Assembly (NCBI GenBank): GCA_951828585.1
Contig: OX639991.1
Span: forward strand, 1-64,000
Direction of reading: 5' to 3'
DNA length: 64,000 bases
Source of the DNA: Longimicrobiales bacterium
GTDB lineage: Bacteria; Gemmatimonadota; Gemmatimonadetes; Longimicrobiales; Gaopeijiaceae
Below are positions 44,132 to 52,009 of the stretch, in pieces. Below the pieces are notes generated by a model. It did no database searches. It saw only the letters and a list, made by a program, of their open reading frames with translations, and was not told where the DNA came from. Positions within the stretch are counted from its first letter, which is position 1; every line of letters starts with the position of its first letter. Both the position numbers and the translations under genes were made by a program.

Positions 44132-45148
44132 ATGCGCTGCATTCTCGCCGCCGCCGCCATGACCCTGCTGGCCACCCAATCGCCCCTCGCCGCCCAGCAC
44201 AACACCACCAACCCCTTCCGCCCCATCTACGGCTGGGGCGAGCTGCCCGAAGGCCGCGAGTGGGGCTCGACCAGCGCCGTCGAGATCGCGCTGGACGGCA
44301 ACATCTGGGTCGCGGAGCGCTGCGGCCGCAACAGCTGCGTCGGCTCCGATGTCGACCCCATCCTCCTCTTCGACACCGACGGTAACCTGCTGCGCAGCTT
44401 CGGCGGGGGGCTCATCGCCTGGCCGCACGGCATCGACGTGGACCACGAGGGCAACGTCTGGATCACCGACGCGTGGGCCAACGGCGCCACCACCACCGGT
44501 CACGCCGTGCTCAAGTTCTCTCCCGAGGGCGAGCTCCTCATGACCATCGGCACCCCCGGCGAGGCAGGCGATCCCCCCACCCACCTCACCCGCCCCTCCG
44601 ACGTGGTCGTCGCGCCGAACGGGCAGATCTACGTCGTGGATTCGCACGACCGCACCGTGGGACGCGTCCTCCGCTACGCCGCCGACGGCACGTACATGGA
44701 GACCTGGGGCGAGCTCGGCTACGGACCGGGGCAGTTCCGCGACCCCCACGCGCTGGCCATGGACTCCGAGGGGCGCATTTTCGTGGGCGACCGCTACAAC
44801 AACCGCATCCAGCTCTTCGACCAGGAGGGCGAGTTCCTTGCGATCTGGACGCAGTTCGGCCGCCCGAGCGGCATCTACATCGACGCCGACGACAACATCT
44901 ACGTGGCCGACTCGGAGTCGAGCCCGGCGCCCAACGAGTTCACCGGACAGCGCAACGCGGGGTGGGAGAAGGGGATCCGGATTGGGGACGCGGAGATGGG
45001 GTGGGTGCACCACTTCCTCCCGGACGACCGTGCCAATATCATGGGGTTCAGCGGGCCCGAAGGGGTGGCGGTGGACCGTGACGGGAACGTGTACGGCGCC
45101 GAGGTGTCCCAGCGGCGCATAACCAAGTGGGTGAGGTTCAGGAGGTAG
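44132..45148 (+). CDS. NHL-repeat beta-propeller protein, secreted
   Basis: 338 residues. The ATG at 44132 has GGGAG nine bases upstream and begins a signal peptide (cleavage near SPLAAQ). Repeats of the NHL type run through the rest: VEIALDGNIWVAERCG, HGIDVDHEGNVWITDAW, SDVVVAPNGQIYVVDSHD, HALAMDSEGRIFVGDRYNN and EGVAVDRDGNVYGAEVS, enough for a six-bladed propeller. Some relatives are annotated as peptidyl-alpha-hydroxyglycine lyase, but the metal and catalytic residues were not confirmed here. It is the first of a tightly spaced set with DUF2461 and the M16 remnant: three bases separate its stop from the next ATG. Confidence 0.88.
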   Translation: MRCILAAAAMTLLATQSPLAAQHNTTNPFRPIYGWGELPEGREWGSTSAVEIALDGNIWVAERCGRNSCVGSDVDPILLFDTDGNLLRSFGGGLIAWPHGIDVDHEGNVWITDAWANGATTTGHAVLKFSPEGELLMTIGTPGEAGDPPTHLTRPSDVVVAPNGQIYVVDSHDRTVGRVLRYAADGTYMETWGELGYGPGQFRDPHALAMDSEGRIFVGDRYNNRIQLFDQEGEFLAIWTQFGRPSGIYIDADDNIYVADSESSPAPNEFTGQRNAGWEKGIRIGDAEMGWVHHFLPDDRANIMGFSGPEGVAVDRDGNVYGAEVSQRRITKWVRFRR

Positions 45149-45151
45149 GGG

Positions 45152-45835
45152 ATGCCCGCCCACTTCACGCCCGCCACCTTCGCCTTCCTCACGGAACTGG
45201 CCGCGAACAACAACCGCGAGTGGTTCCGCGCCAACAAGTTGCGCTACGAAGGCGACGTCAAGGAACCCGCGCTCGGGTTCATCTCCGATTTCGCGCCCCA
45301 CCTCGCGCGGATCAGCACGCGTTTTCGCGCCGATCCCCGCGCCAACGGCGGATCCCTCTTCCGCATCTACCGCGACACCCGCTTCTCGAAGGACAAGCGG
45401 CCGTACAAGACGCACACCGGCATTCATTTCCGCCACGAGGCCGCCAACGACGCGCACGCGCCCGGGTTCTACCTTCACCTTCAGCCCGGCAGCATCTTCG
45501 CGGGCGTCGGGATCTGGCGCCCGGGCGGTGACGCGCTCCGCAGCATCCGCGAGGCCATCGACGAGGATCCCGACGCCTGGCTGCGGGCCTCGCGCGACAA
45601 GCGATTCCGCGCGTCGTTCGAGCTCTCCGGAGATTCGCTGATCCGCGCGCCCAAGGGCTTCAGGATTGATCATCCGCTCATCGAGGACCTGCGGCGAAAG
45701 GACTTCATCGGCGTCGCGCACCTGAGCGAGTCCACGGTCCTGTCGCCTGATTTCCTGACTCGCTTCGCCGCGCTCTGCAGCGATGCGGCGCCGTTTCAGC
45801 GGTGGTTGTGCGGGGCCATCGGCGTGCCGTTCTGA
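45152..45835 (+). CDS. DUF2461 (TIGR02453) family protein
   Basis: 227 residues, starting three bases after the propeller gene. The family signature is clear: FLTELAANNNREWFRANK, then RIYRDTRFSKDKRPYKTH and FYLHLQPGSIFAGVGIW, and length matches the family. It has no signal peptide, so it is presumably cytoplasmic. Its function is unknown. Its stop overlaps the ATG of the M16 remnant (TGATG), so the three genes form an operon in which the last member has decayed. Confidence 0.92.
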   Translation: MPAHFTPATFAFLTELAANNNREWFRANKLRYEGDVKEPALGFISDFAPHLARISTRFRADPRANGGSLFRIYRDTRFSKDKRPYKTHTGIHFRHEAANDAHAPGFYLHLQPGSIFAGVGIWRPGGDALRSIREAIDEDPDAWLRASRDKRFRASFELSGDSLIRAPKGFRIDHPLIEDLRRKDFIGVAHLSESTVLSPDFLTRFAALCSDAAPFQRWLCGAIGVPF

Positions 45836-46743
45836 TGATCAACGTCACCCCCGCCGCCGTGCTGCTGGCCGCTACACTGGCCATGTCGCCCCTCTCCGCC
45901 CAGGAAACAGATGGCGCGGCGGGCGCGGCGGCGGCGGAGCCCGGCCAGATTAACCCCTTCGCCGGCTTCGAGACCCACTACCTCGCCAACGGTGTCAAGA
46001 TCTGGTTCAGCGCCTGGCCGGGGCGCCCAACGTCTCGGTCAGCGTGGGCGTCCCCGTCGGCTCTGACGCCGACCCGCCGGGCAGGGAACAGCTCGCGCAC
46101 TTTACCGAGCACATGCTCTTCTCGGAACACGCCGGCCGGACCGAGAAGGAGATCAAGGACGCCGTGGAGGGACTGGGCGGGCGGCGCAACGGCATCACCC
46201 ACCGCGACCACACCTGGTACTATGTGACCATCGCCCCGGAACACGGCCTTTTCGCCATCGAATGGCTGGCCGGCATCCTGTCGCCGCACGCCATGGAACC
46301 CGAGGTGGTCGAGCGCGGGCGCCAGCCGGTCGAGATCGAGATCGGTGCCCAGCCGCGCGAGCTCTACGACCACCTGATGGCCGTCCTCAACCCGTCCTGG
46401 CTGATCCTCCCGGACTTCTGGGAGCGGGAGTTCGGGATCCGGCGCCTGCGCAGCCCCTTTCCCAACTTCCACAAGAGCCTGCGGCGCATCACCCCCGAGG
46501 ACTTGCACGGCTTTTTGCGACCGGTACTATGCACCCGGCGTTATGACCGTGACCATCGTCGGGGATCTCGACCGCGACCAGGCGCTCGCGGTCGCCGAAC
46601 GCACCTTCGGCGTGATCCCCGCGCGACCGGTCCACCACTGGGAGGAAGAGGCTCATCCCCCCGGAATCCCCCGCGTGATCGTCACCTCCGCCGTCCCCTC
46701 ACCCGGCAGCGGTCCTCCCTCCCAATCCCGAATAATGGCCTGA
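45835..46743 (+). pseudogene. M16 (pitrilysin-like) peptidase, frameshifted and truncated
   Basis: The ATG at 45835 begins a signal peptide (SPLSAQ) and the M16 N-terminus (HYLANGVKIWFSA). Near 46010 the coding frame shifts and continues as APNVSVSVGVPVGSD with the inverted zinc motif HFTEH (HxxEH), then NPSWLILPDFWEREF. Near 46530 it shifts back to the original frame (YYAPGVMTVTIVGDLDRD). Homology ends about 46670, where the frame enters sequence antisense to the next gene's 3' end. M16 peptidases have two such domains and about 450 or more residues, so the C-terminal half is gone. Two frame breaks plus truncation make function unlikely. Confidence 0.85.
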
Positions 46744-48449
46744 ATCCTTCCAGTGGACGGATCCGTGACCACCGCCATCGCCGGCGCTCCAGAGCGTGTC
46801 AGCGTGTCCTCCCCCTCCGGCCCGCTCAGGACGATCCGGTCCAGCGAGTCGGCCCAATCCGCCTTCCAGGGAACAAAGAAGACGAAGCCCCCTCCGCCGT
46901 ATTCCAGCGGGGTGGGGGTGAACGAAAGCGAGAACTCAGTCCGGCCACCCGCACCCACCCCCTCAACCCGGTAGGGGCCCCCCGTCTCGGGAAGCGCCGG
47001 CGGTCCGTCCAGCACGAACGACGGATCCAGCAGCACCCGGCCATCCCGGACCGAGCCCCATACCACCAGCATCTCGCCCCGCGCCCGGCCGCCCGAGGCC
47101 GCGCTGCCCCCGTCGAGCCGGACTCCGCCATCTCCGCCGAGGCGGTGGTTGGTCGCCTTGGTGAAATGGTAGTCGCTGATCCACGCGGGATCGCAGTACG
47201 ACATGATGTCCTTCAGGGCGTTGCGATCCTTCAGCACCTCCAGCCCGACGTCGAATCCCCAGATGCCGATGTTGCCGCTTGGGTAGGGATAGGCGGGGTC
47301 CCCGCTCGTCCCGCAGGGGGCGTGAAGGAGGTTCATGTTGTGACCCAGCTCATGCGCGTAGATGTCGTCGTAGGCCAGCCCGACGCTCACCGGAAGACCG
47401 ACGTAGCCCAGGCCGCCGTAGGCCGGTGACGACACGGCTACCACCCCGTAGTAGTAGCCGCGCCTGCCCTCCTGTTGGTAGAGGGCACGAGTCTCGTTGA
47501 TCCACTGGCTCCATCCGTTCGTCGTACTCAGATCCGCTCCGGTGCGATACGTCTCGCGGACCTCGAGTTCCATGGATGCGATCGGCATGAGGGTTCGGGC
47601 CCGGTACGCCTGGCGGCTTTCAGGAGTCAGGCCGTCGGTCCAGTTGTAGACCGACTCGTTCGGAGACAGCTCCGAAATGGTCGGAACAATGATCTGCCGG
47701 AGGAGCGGCGGCTCCACCAGGTTCAGCTCCATGGAGCCTTCGGCCGGGTATCGCATTTGACTGCCCGGCCCCAGGGGAACCAGCCCTTCCGGATCGAGCT
47801 CCACCACCATGCTCACCCCGGGCCGGATGAGGGAGCCGGGAATGATGGCGTTGAGCGATCCGTCCATTTCGGATTCGATCACCTCGCTGGGCGTCCGTTC
47901 GCTGGTCGGGGCCATCAGCTCGCTGAAGACCTCGGCGTCGTCCTCGAAAAGGGTGACACGGGCACCGGGTCCGTAGTAGCTCGTCTGGTCGCCGACCATG
48001 AAGACCCGCAGCAGCGCCGGCCGTCCCGGGAGGAGTGATACGGAGCCGTCCAGGTTCTGCGCGGCCTGGTTCAGATAGATGACCGGTGCGGACAGGACCA
48101 CCTGGCTCGGGTTGATGCGAAATCGCACCGCATCCACCAACCCGGCCAGCGACACGTGGACGGCCGTTTCCCCACCCTGAAGGGGATTCAGCAGTCCGTT
48201 TCCGGCGACTGCCACGACGGATTCCTCCGTCACTCCCCACTCCACAGGCGCCCAGGAAGGGACCTGCATTTCTTCGCCGTTCTGGTCCCGGACGACGATT
48301 TCGAGCTGCAGCGGGTCGTCCTCCGCGATGAGGCCGCCGCGGGGCAGGATCTCGATCTCGGTCGGGACCTGGTCGTGCTCCAGGACCAGGTCGGCACAGC
48401 CGACGAGGAGCAGGGCCGCAAGACAGGGTGACAGGCGGTTCGTATTCAT
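46653..48449 (-). CDS. Metzincin-like zinc metalloprotease lipoprotein
   Basis: 598 residues. The ATG at 48449 has GGAGG six bases upstream, and the lipobox is ALLLVGC. A Big_2-like Ig domain (about 25-115) is followed by a beta-rich domain (about 120-260) and the protease domain (about 265-450). The zinc motif is H366-E-L-G-H370-N-M-N-L-L-H376 (HExxHxxNxxH, Asn where metzincins usually have Gly), with a Met-turn at IMSYC (Met416). This resembles the M66/StcE-like group but is not a confident match. A C-terminal beta domain closes the protein. It differs from the leishmanolysin array in its zinc motif but shares the Ig-plus-protease lipoprotein plan. Its 3' end overlaps the M16 remnant on the opposite strand. 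Confidence 0.85.
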   Translation of the reverse strand: MNTNRLSPCLAALLLVGCADLVLEHDQVPTEIEILPRGGLIAEDDPLQLEIVVRDQNGEEMQVPSWAPVEWGVTEESVVAVAGNGLLNPLQGGETAVHVSLAGLVDAVRFRINPSQVVLSAPVIYLNQAAQNLDGSVSLLPGRPALLRVFMVGDQTSYYGPGARVTLFEDDAEVFSELMAPTSERTPSEVIESEMDGSLNAIIPGSLIRPGVSMVVELDPEGLVPLGPGSQMRYPAEGSMELNLVEPPLLRQIIVPTISELSPNESVYNWTDGLTPESRQAYRARTLMPIASMELEVRETYRTGADLSTTNGWSQWINETRALYQQEGRRGYYYGVVAVSSPAYGGLGYVGLPVSVGLAYDDIYAHELGHNMNLLHAPCGTSGDPAYPYPSGNIGIWGFDVGLEVLKDRNALKDIMSYCDPAWISDYHFTKATNHRLGGDGGVRLDGGSAASGGRARGEMLVVWGSVRDGRVLLDPSFVLDGPPALPETGGPYRVEGVGAGGRTEFSLSFTPTPLEYGGGGFVFFVPWKADWADSLDRIVLSGPEGEDTLTRSGAPAMAVVTDPSTGRIQAIIRDWEGGPLPGEGTAEVTITRGIPGG

Positions 48450-48725
48450 GATCTTCCTCCCAACGTCGAAAAAACTCGCACTTCGGGTTCCATGGGGTCA
48501 CTAACTGGTACGTCGACCTGGCTCCGGAGGCAAGGTAGAGTGCCAGCACTTTCTGCTAGCATTGGTCCACCCGCTCGACCTGGATCCCACGCAGGGGATT
48601 CCCCAAACCAACCCATTGTGCACACGAATTCGGTGTCTATTGTGTCAGATCAATCGGCACAAATGGCCAGCCCGAAGCTACCGATACCGGCCCTAGCGGA
48701 GTGGAGCGATGCCTGGGCAGGATAG

Positions 48726-49658
48726 GTTCGATCGCGTCTTGGAACGCGATGCCCCCGTAGCTCCATCCCGGGGGAACTGGGCAACCTGGACGGTCTCTTC
48801 GCAATGCACCTCGACAACAACGACCTGAGCGGCTCGATCCCTGCATCGTTTCTAGGCCTGCGGAACGTGAGCGAACTGTATCTCCAGGACAACGCCCTGG
48901 ACGGTCCGCTCCCGGACTCGATCGGGAAGTTGGCGAATCTGCAATACCTGTGGGTCGGCAACAACGCCGGACTCTACGGCCCCGTCCCCACCGGCATGAC
49001 CAGCCTCCAGAACGCCGACATACCGGCAGCGGTCGTGCGGCCCGGACTGGAGATGGTGATCGAGGTGGATCCGGATGGAACCCTGGACCCGAACCTGGGG
49101 ATCCCAGCGCGGATACCCGCTACCGGCCGCATGGCGGTGGACGTGGCCGACCTCGTGGATCTCCAGTTAACCCTGATTCCGTTCCTCTACGAAGCGGATC
49201 CGGACTCGTCCATACTCGAGACCACCGCGGGAATGGCGGAGGACCCGGACGAGCATCCCATGTTCGCCGAGACGCGGACGTTCCTGCCGATCGGCGGATG
49301 GGACATCAAGTTGCACGACCCGGTGGTCTCATCAACCGACAACGGCTTCACGATCTTGCGTGAAACCGAAATGATGCGGCTCATGGAGGGGCGCCCCGGC
49401 TATTGGCTGAGCATGCTCGCGCCGGTGAGGGCTTTCGGACTCTTCGGAGTCGCGTACAACATCCCTTCCTGGTCGAGTTTCTCGATCCCGTTGGCACCCA
49501 CCGTGGCCCGCGAACGGGGTTCGGCACCGGATGCATACGGAGGCCACCGCCGCGTTCGGGACGAAGACCCGATCCGTCCTCATGTTCAGCCGGGGGATTC
49601 CGCGGTGAGGGCGCCCCCGTATGACAACCGCGCTTGTCATAATGTCAAGCGAAGTTGA
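48726..49658 (+). pseudogene. Decayed LRR plus metzincin-like protein fragment
   Basis: The open frame (after TAG at 48723; first ATG 48804) begins mid-repeat with SIPGELGNLDGLFAMHL, then LRR units NDLSGSIPASFLGLRNVSEL and NALDGPLPDSIGKLANLQYL. From about residue 75 (from ATG 48804) it matches the domain before the zinc motif of 46653-48449 (VVRPGLEMVIEVDPDG against IRPGVSMVVELDPEG). Where HELGH is expected it reads ARERGS, then homology ends. The signal peptide, N-terminal LRR cap and catalytic region are missing. It is a relic of a second, LRR-bearing metalloprotease. Confidence 0.7.
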
Positions 49659-49662
49659 CATT
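49621..49662. promoter_or_regulatory. Two adjacent perfect inverted repeats
   Basis: ATGACAACCGCGCTTGTCAT (7-bp arms, 6-nt spacer) at 49621-49640 is directly followed by AATGTCAA-N6-TTGACATT (8-bp arms) at 49641-49662. They overlap the end of the decayed LRR frame and lie 55 bp from the end of the convergent ABC-F gene. The layout looks like a paired operator of an orphaned or lost gene. No start codon with homology follows. Confidence 0.55.
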
Positions 49663-49717
49663 TCCGCGGTTGCCCCGGCGAACCGACGGCGGCGCCAACC
49701 GGACGAATGCGCACGGA

Positions 49718-51739
49718 TCAGGGGGACCCGGCTTCCGGATTCTCCTCCATCTCCTCCTCCAGCGCCTCCCACTCGGCCATCAGCCGCTCGATCTCCGCCA
49801 GCAGCCGCCCCCGCTCCCCCCCCAACCGCCGCACCTCGTCCCGACCGGTTTCCTCATAGAACGCCGCCCGCGCAAACACCGCGTCGATCTCCCCCACCCG
49901 TCCCTCCGCCACCTCGATCCGCCCGGCCATCTCGTCCGCGCGCTCCTCCATCTGCCTGCGCTTCCACGCGCTGCGCCCCGATCCCCGCCGCCGCGGCCTC
50001 CTCCTCCCCGGCCCCCCCCCACCACCCCTCCCCCCCTCCACCCCACCCTCACCCCCACCCCCCACCACCCTCTCTACATCCAGGTGATCGTCCCCGCAAA
50101 ACCTCACATACTCCTCATACGTCCCCCGATAGTCCCTCACCCCCTCCGCCGTAATCTCCACAATCCGGTTCGCCAACCGCTCCACGAACCACCGGTCGTG
50201 CGACACGAAGACCAGCGTCCCCCCAAACCCCTTCAGCCCCTTCACCAGCGCCTCGATCGACTCCAGATCCAGGTGATTCGTCGGCTCGTCCAGCACCAGC
50301 ACATTCGGCAACCGGATCATCAGGCTGCAGAGCACGAGCCGCGCCGTCTCGCCGCCCGACAGCACCCCAAGCCGCTTGTCCGCGTCCTCGCCGCCCAGGA
50401 GCACCAGCCCCAATTGCCCCCGCGCAAACCCCATCCCCTTCCCTTCGCAGTACCCGCCGATCCACTCGGCGGCGGTCTGCCGGGCCCCCGGCCCATCCAT
50501 GCCGCTAAGGCCGGCCCGCGCGCCCCCCTGCCCCCCCCAACCCACCACCCCCAGATGATCCTTCGGATCCTGCGCAAAGAACCCCGGATACGCCTCATAC
50601 CCCCATTCCACTGCCCCCGCATCCGCATCCAGCCGCCCAGTCATCACCTTCAGCAGGGTCGACTTCCCGATCCCGTTCGGCCCCACGATCGCCAGCCGGT
50701 CGCCCCGGGCCACCTTCAAATCGACCCCGTCGAGCACCCGGTTCCCCCCAAACGACTTCGTCACCCCCTCCACCTTGACCACCTCTTTTCCGCTCGGCCG
50801 CCGCTGCTCGAACCTAAACTTCGGATAGCGGCGCGAGCTCTTCGGAAGCTCGACCAGCGCCTCGGCCTTCTTCTCGATCATGCGCACGCGGCTCTGGGCC
50901 TGGCGTGCCTTGGACGCCTTGGCGCGGAAGCGGTCGACGAACTTCTGGTGGTGGACGATCTCGCGTTCGCGCAGCGCGATCTGCTTCTCGCGGCGCTCGC
51001 GCTCGGCCGCCTTGGCCGCCAGGAAGCCGGTGTAGTTGCCCGGGTAGCCGAGCACGGTCTCGTAGTCGATGTCCAGGATGTGCGTGGCCACGTTGTCGAG
51101 GAAGCGGTGATCGTGGCTGATCACGACCACGGGTCCGCGGAAGCCGCGCAGGAACTTCTCCAGCCAGCGGATCGAGAGGATGTCGAGGTGGTTGGTGGGC
51201 TCGTCGAGGAGCAGCGCGTCGGGGGCGCTGGCCAGCACCTGCGCCAGGAGGACGCGCAGGCGGAACCCGCCCGACAGCGTCGAGAGGGGCTGGCGGTGGA
51301 CTTTGTCCGGAAGGCCGAGTCCTTCCAGGATGGCGGCCGCGCGGGACTCGGCGGTGTAGCCGTCGTGACGCTCGACGACCTCTTCCAGTTCGGAGAAGCG
51401 CTCGGCGTCGAAGTGGTCGCCGGCGCGGGCGAGGAGCGCGTCCCGTTCGGCCATGGCGTCCCACAGCTCCCCGTTGCCCATCAGCGCGACCTGCAGGACC
51501 TGCTCGTCCTCGTACAGGAAGCGGTCCTGGCGCAGGACGCCCAGCCGGGTGCGCCGCGGGATCGAGACCGAGCCCTCGCTGGCGTGCACGTCGCCCGCGA
51601 GGATGTTCAGCAGCGTGGTCTTGCCCGAGCCGTTGGCCCCGACCAGCCCGTAGCGCTCGCCGGGGTTCAGGCGGAAGGAGGCGCCCGCGAAGAGGGTCCG
51701 TTCGCCGAAGGATTTGGCCAGGCCGGTGACGGAGATCAT
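49718..51739 (-). CDS. ABC-F family ATPase (EttA/Uup-like)
   Basis: 673 residues from ATG 51739. Two ABC domains in one chain: Walker A GANGSGKTTLLNIL with signature LSGGFRLRVLLAQVL and LLLDEPTNHLD, then GPNGIGKSTLLKVM with LSGGETARLVLCSL and VLDEPTNHLD. There are no membrane segments, as expected for ABC-F proteins that act on the ribosome or in DNA-linked roles (Uup). The linker between domains (about 240-320) carries the Arg/Lys-rich P-site-tRNA-interaction-type helices. The second ABC domain carries a Gly-rich insertion (VGWGGQGGARAGLSGMDGPG), and a Gly/Arg-rich stretch precedes the C-terminal coiled coil. Subtype cannot be set by eye. No strong ribosome-binding site is seen. Confidence 0.93.
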   Translation of the reverse strand: MISVTGLAKSFGERTLFAGASFRLNPGERYGLVGANGSGKTTLLNILAGDVHASEGSVSIPRRTRLGVLRQDRFLYEDEQVLQVALMGNGELWDAMAERDALLARAGDHFDAERFSELEEVVERHDGYTAESRAAAILEGLGLPDKVHRQPLSTLSGGFRLRVLLAQVLASAPDALLLDEPTNHLDILSIRWLEKFLRGFRGPVVVISHDHRFLDNVATHILDIDYETVLGYPGNYTGFLAAKAAERERREKQIALREREIVHHQKFVDRFRAKASKARQAQSRVRMIEKKAEALVELPKSSRRYPKFRFEQRRPSGKEVVKVEGVTKSFGGNRVLDGVDLKVARGDRLAIVGPNGIGKSTLLKVMTGRLDADAGAVEWGYEAYPGFFAQDPKDHLGVVGWGGQGGARAGLSGMDGPGARQTAAEWIGGYCEGKGMGFARGQLGLVLLGGEDADKRLGVLSGGETARLVLCSLMIRLPNVLVLDEPTNHLDLESIEALVKGLKGFGGTLVFVSHDRWFVERLANRIVEITAEGVRDYRGTYEEYVRFCGDDHLDVERVVGGGGEGGVEGGRGGGGGPGRRRPRRRGSGRSAWKRRQMEERADEMAGRIEVAEGRVGEIDAVFARAAFYEETGRDEVRRLGGERGRLLAEIERLMAEWEALEEEMEENPEAGSP

Positions 51740-51922
51740 GGGAACAATCTAGCCTTTCCTCGACGGGCATTACCCCGCGTCTCCAGTACTACGGGCCTCT
51801 CCGCCACCCGGCCTGCATGGTCGCTGAGCCGCCCAAGGCGGCCCTTCTCGCCAGAGTCTTCAGCCCATGTCGTTACCTTCATGAACCGCCCTGGCTGCTA
51901 CCAGCCGGAGCGCCAGTTGCTG

Positions 51923-51959
51923 GGTGGGATTCGTACCCACCGGGAAAGCGCGCCTTTCC
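51923..51959. other. Two adjacent hairpins upstream of the Ig-repeat gene
   Basis: GGTGGG-N7-CCCACC (51923-51941) and GGAAAG-N5-CTTTCC (51943-51959) lie back to back, ending 10 nt before the 18-bp inverted repeat. They may be a 5' leader structure or a relic; no known RNA family was recognised. Confidence 0.35.
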
Positions 51960-51968
51960 ACGGCGCAT

Positions 51969-51986
51969 TGTAAACTGCACTTTACA
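51969..51986. promoter_or_regulatory. 18-bp inverted repeat TGTAA-N8-TTACA (site 4)
   Basis: TGTAAACTGCACTTTACA has extended arms TGTAAA/TTTACA. It lies exactly 23 nt upstream of the ATG at 52010, the same distance as site 3 from its gene. This is the most symmetric of the four sites. Confidence 0.55.
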
Positions 51987-52009
51987 TGTGGGTTCGCCCA
52001 GGAGGCAAA

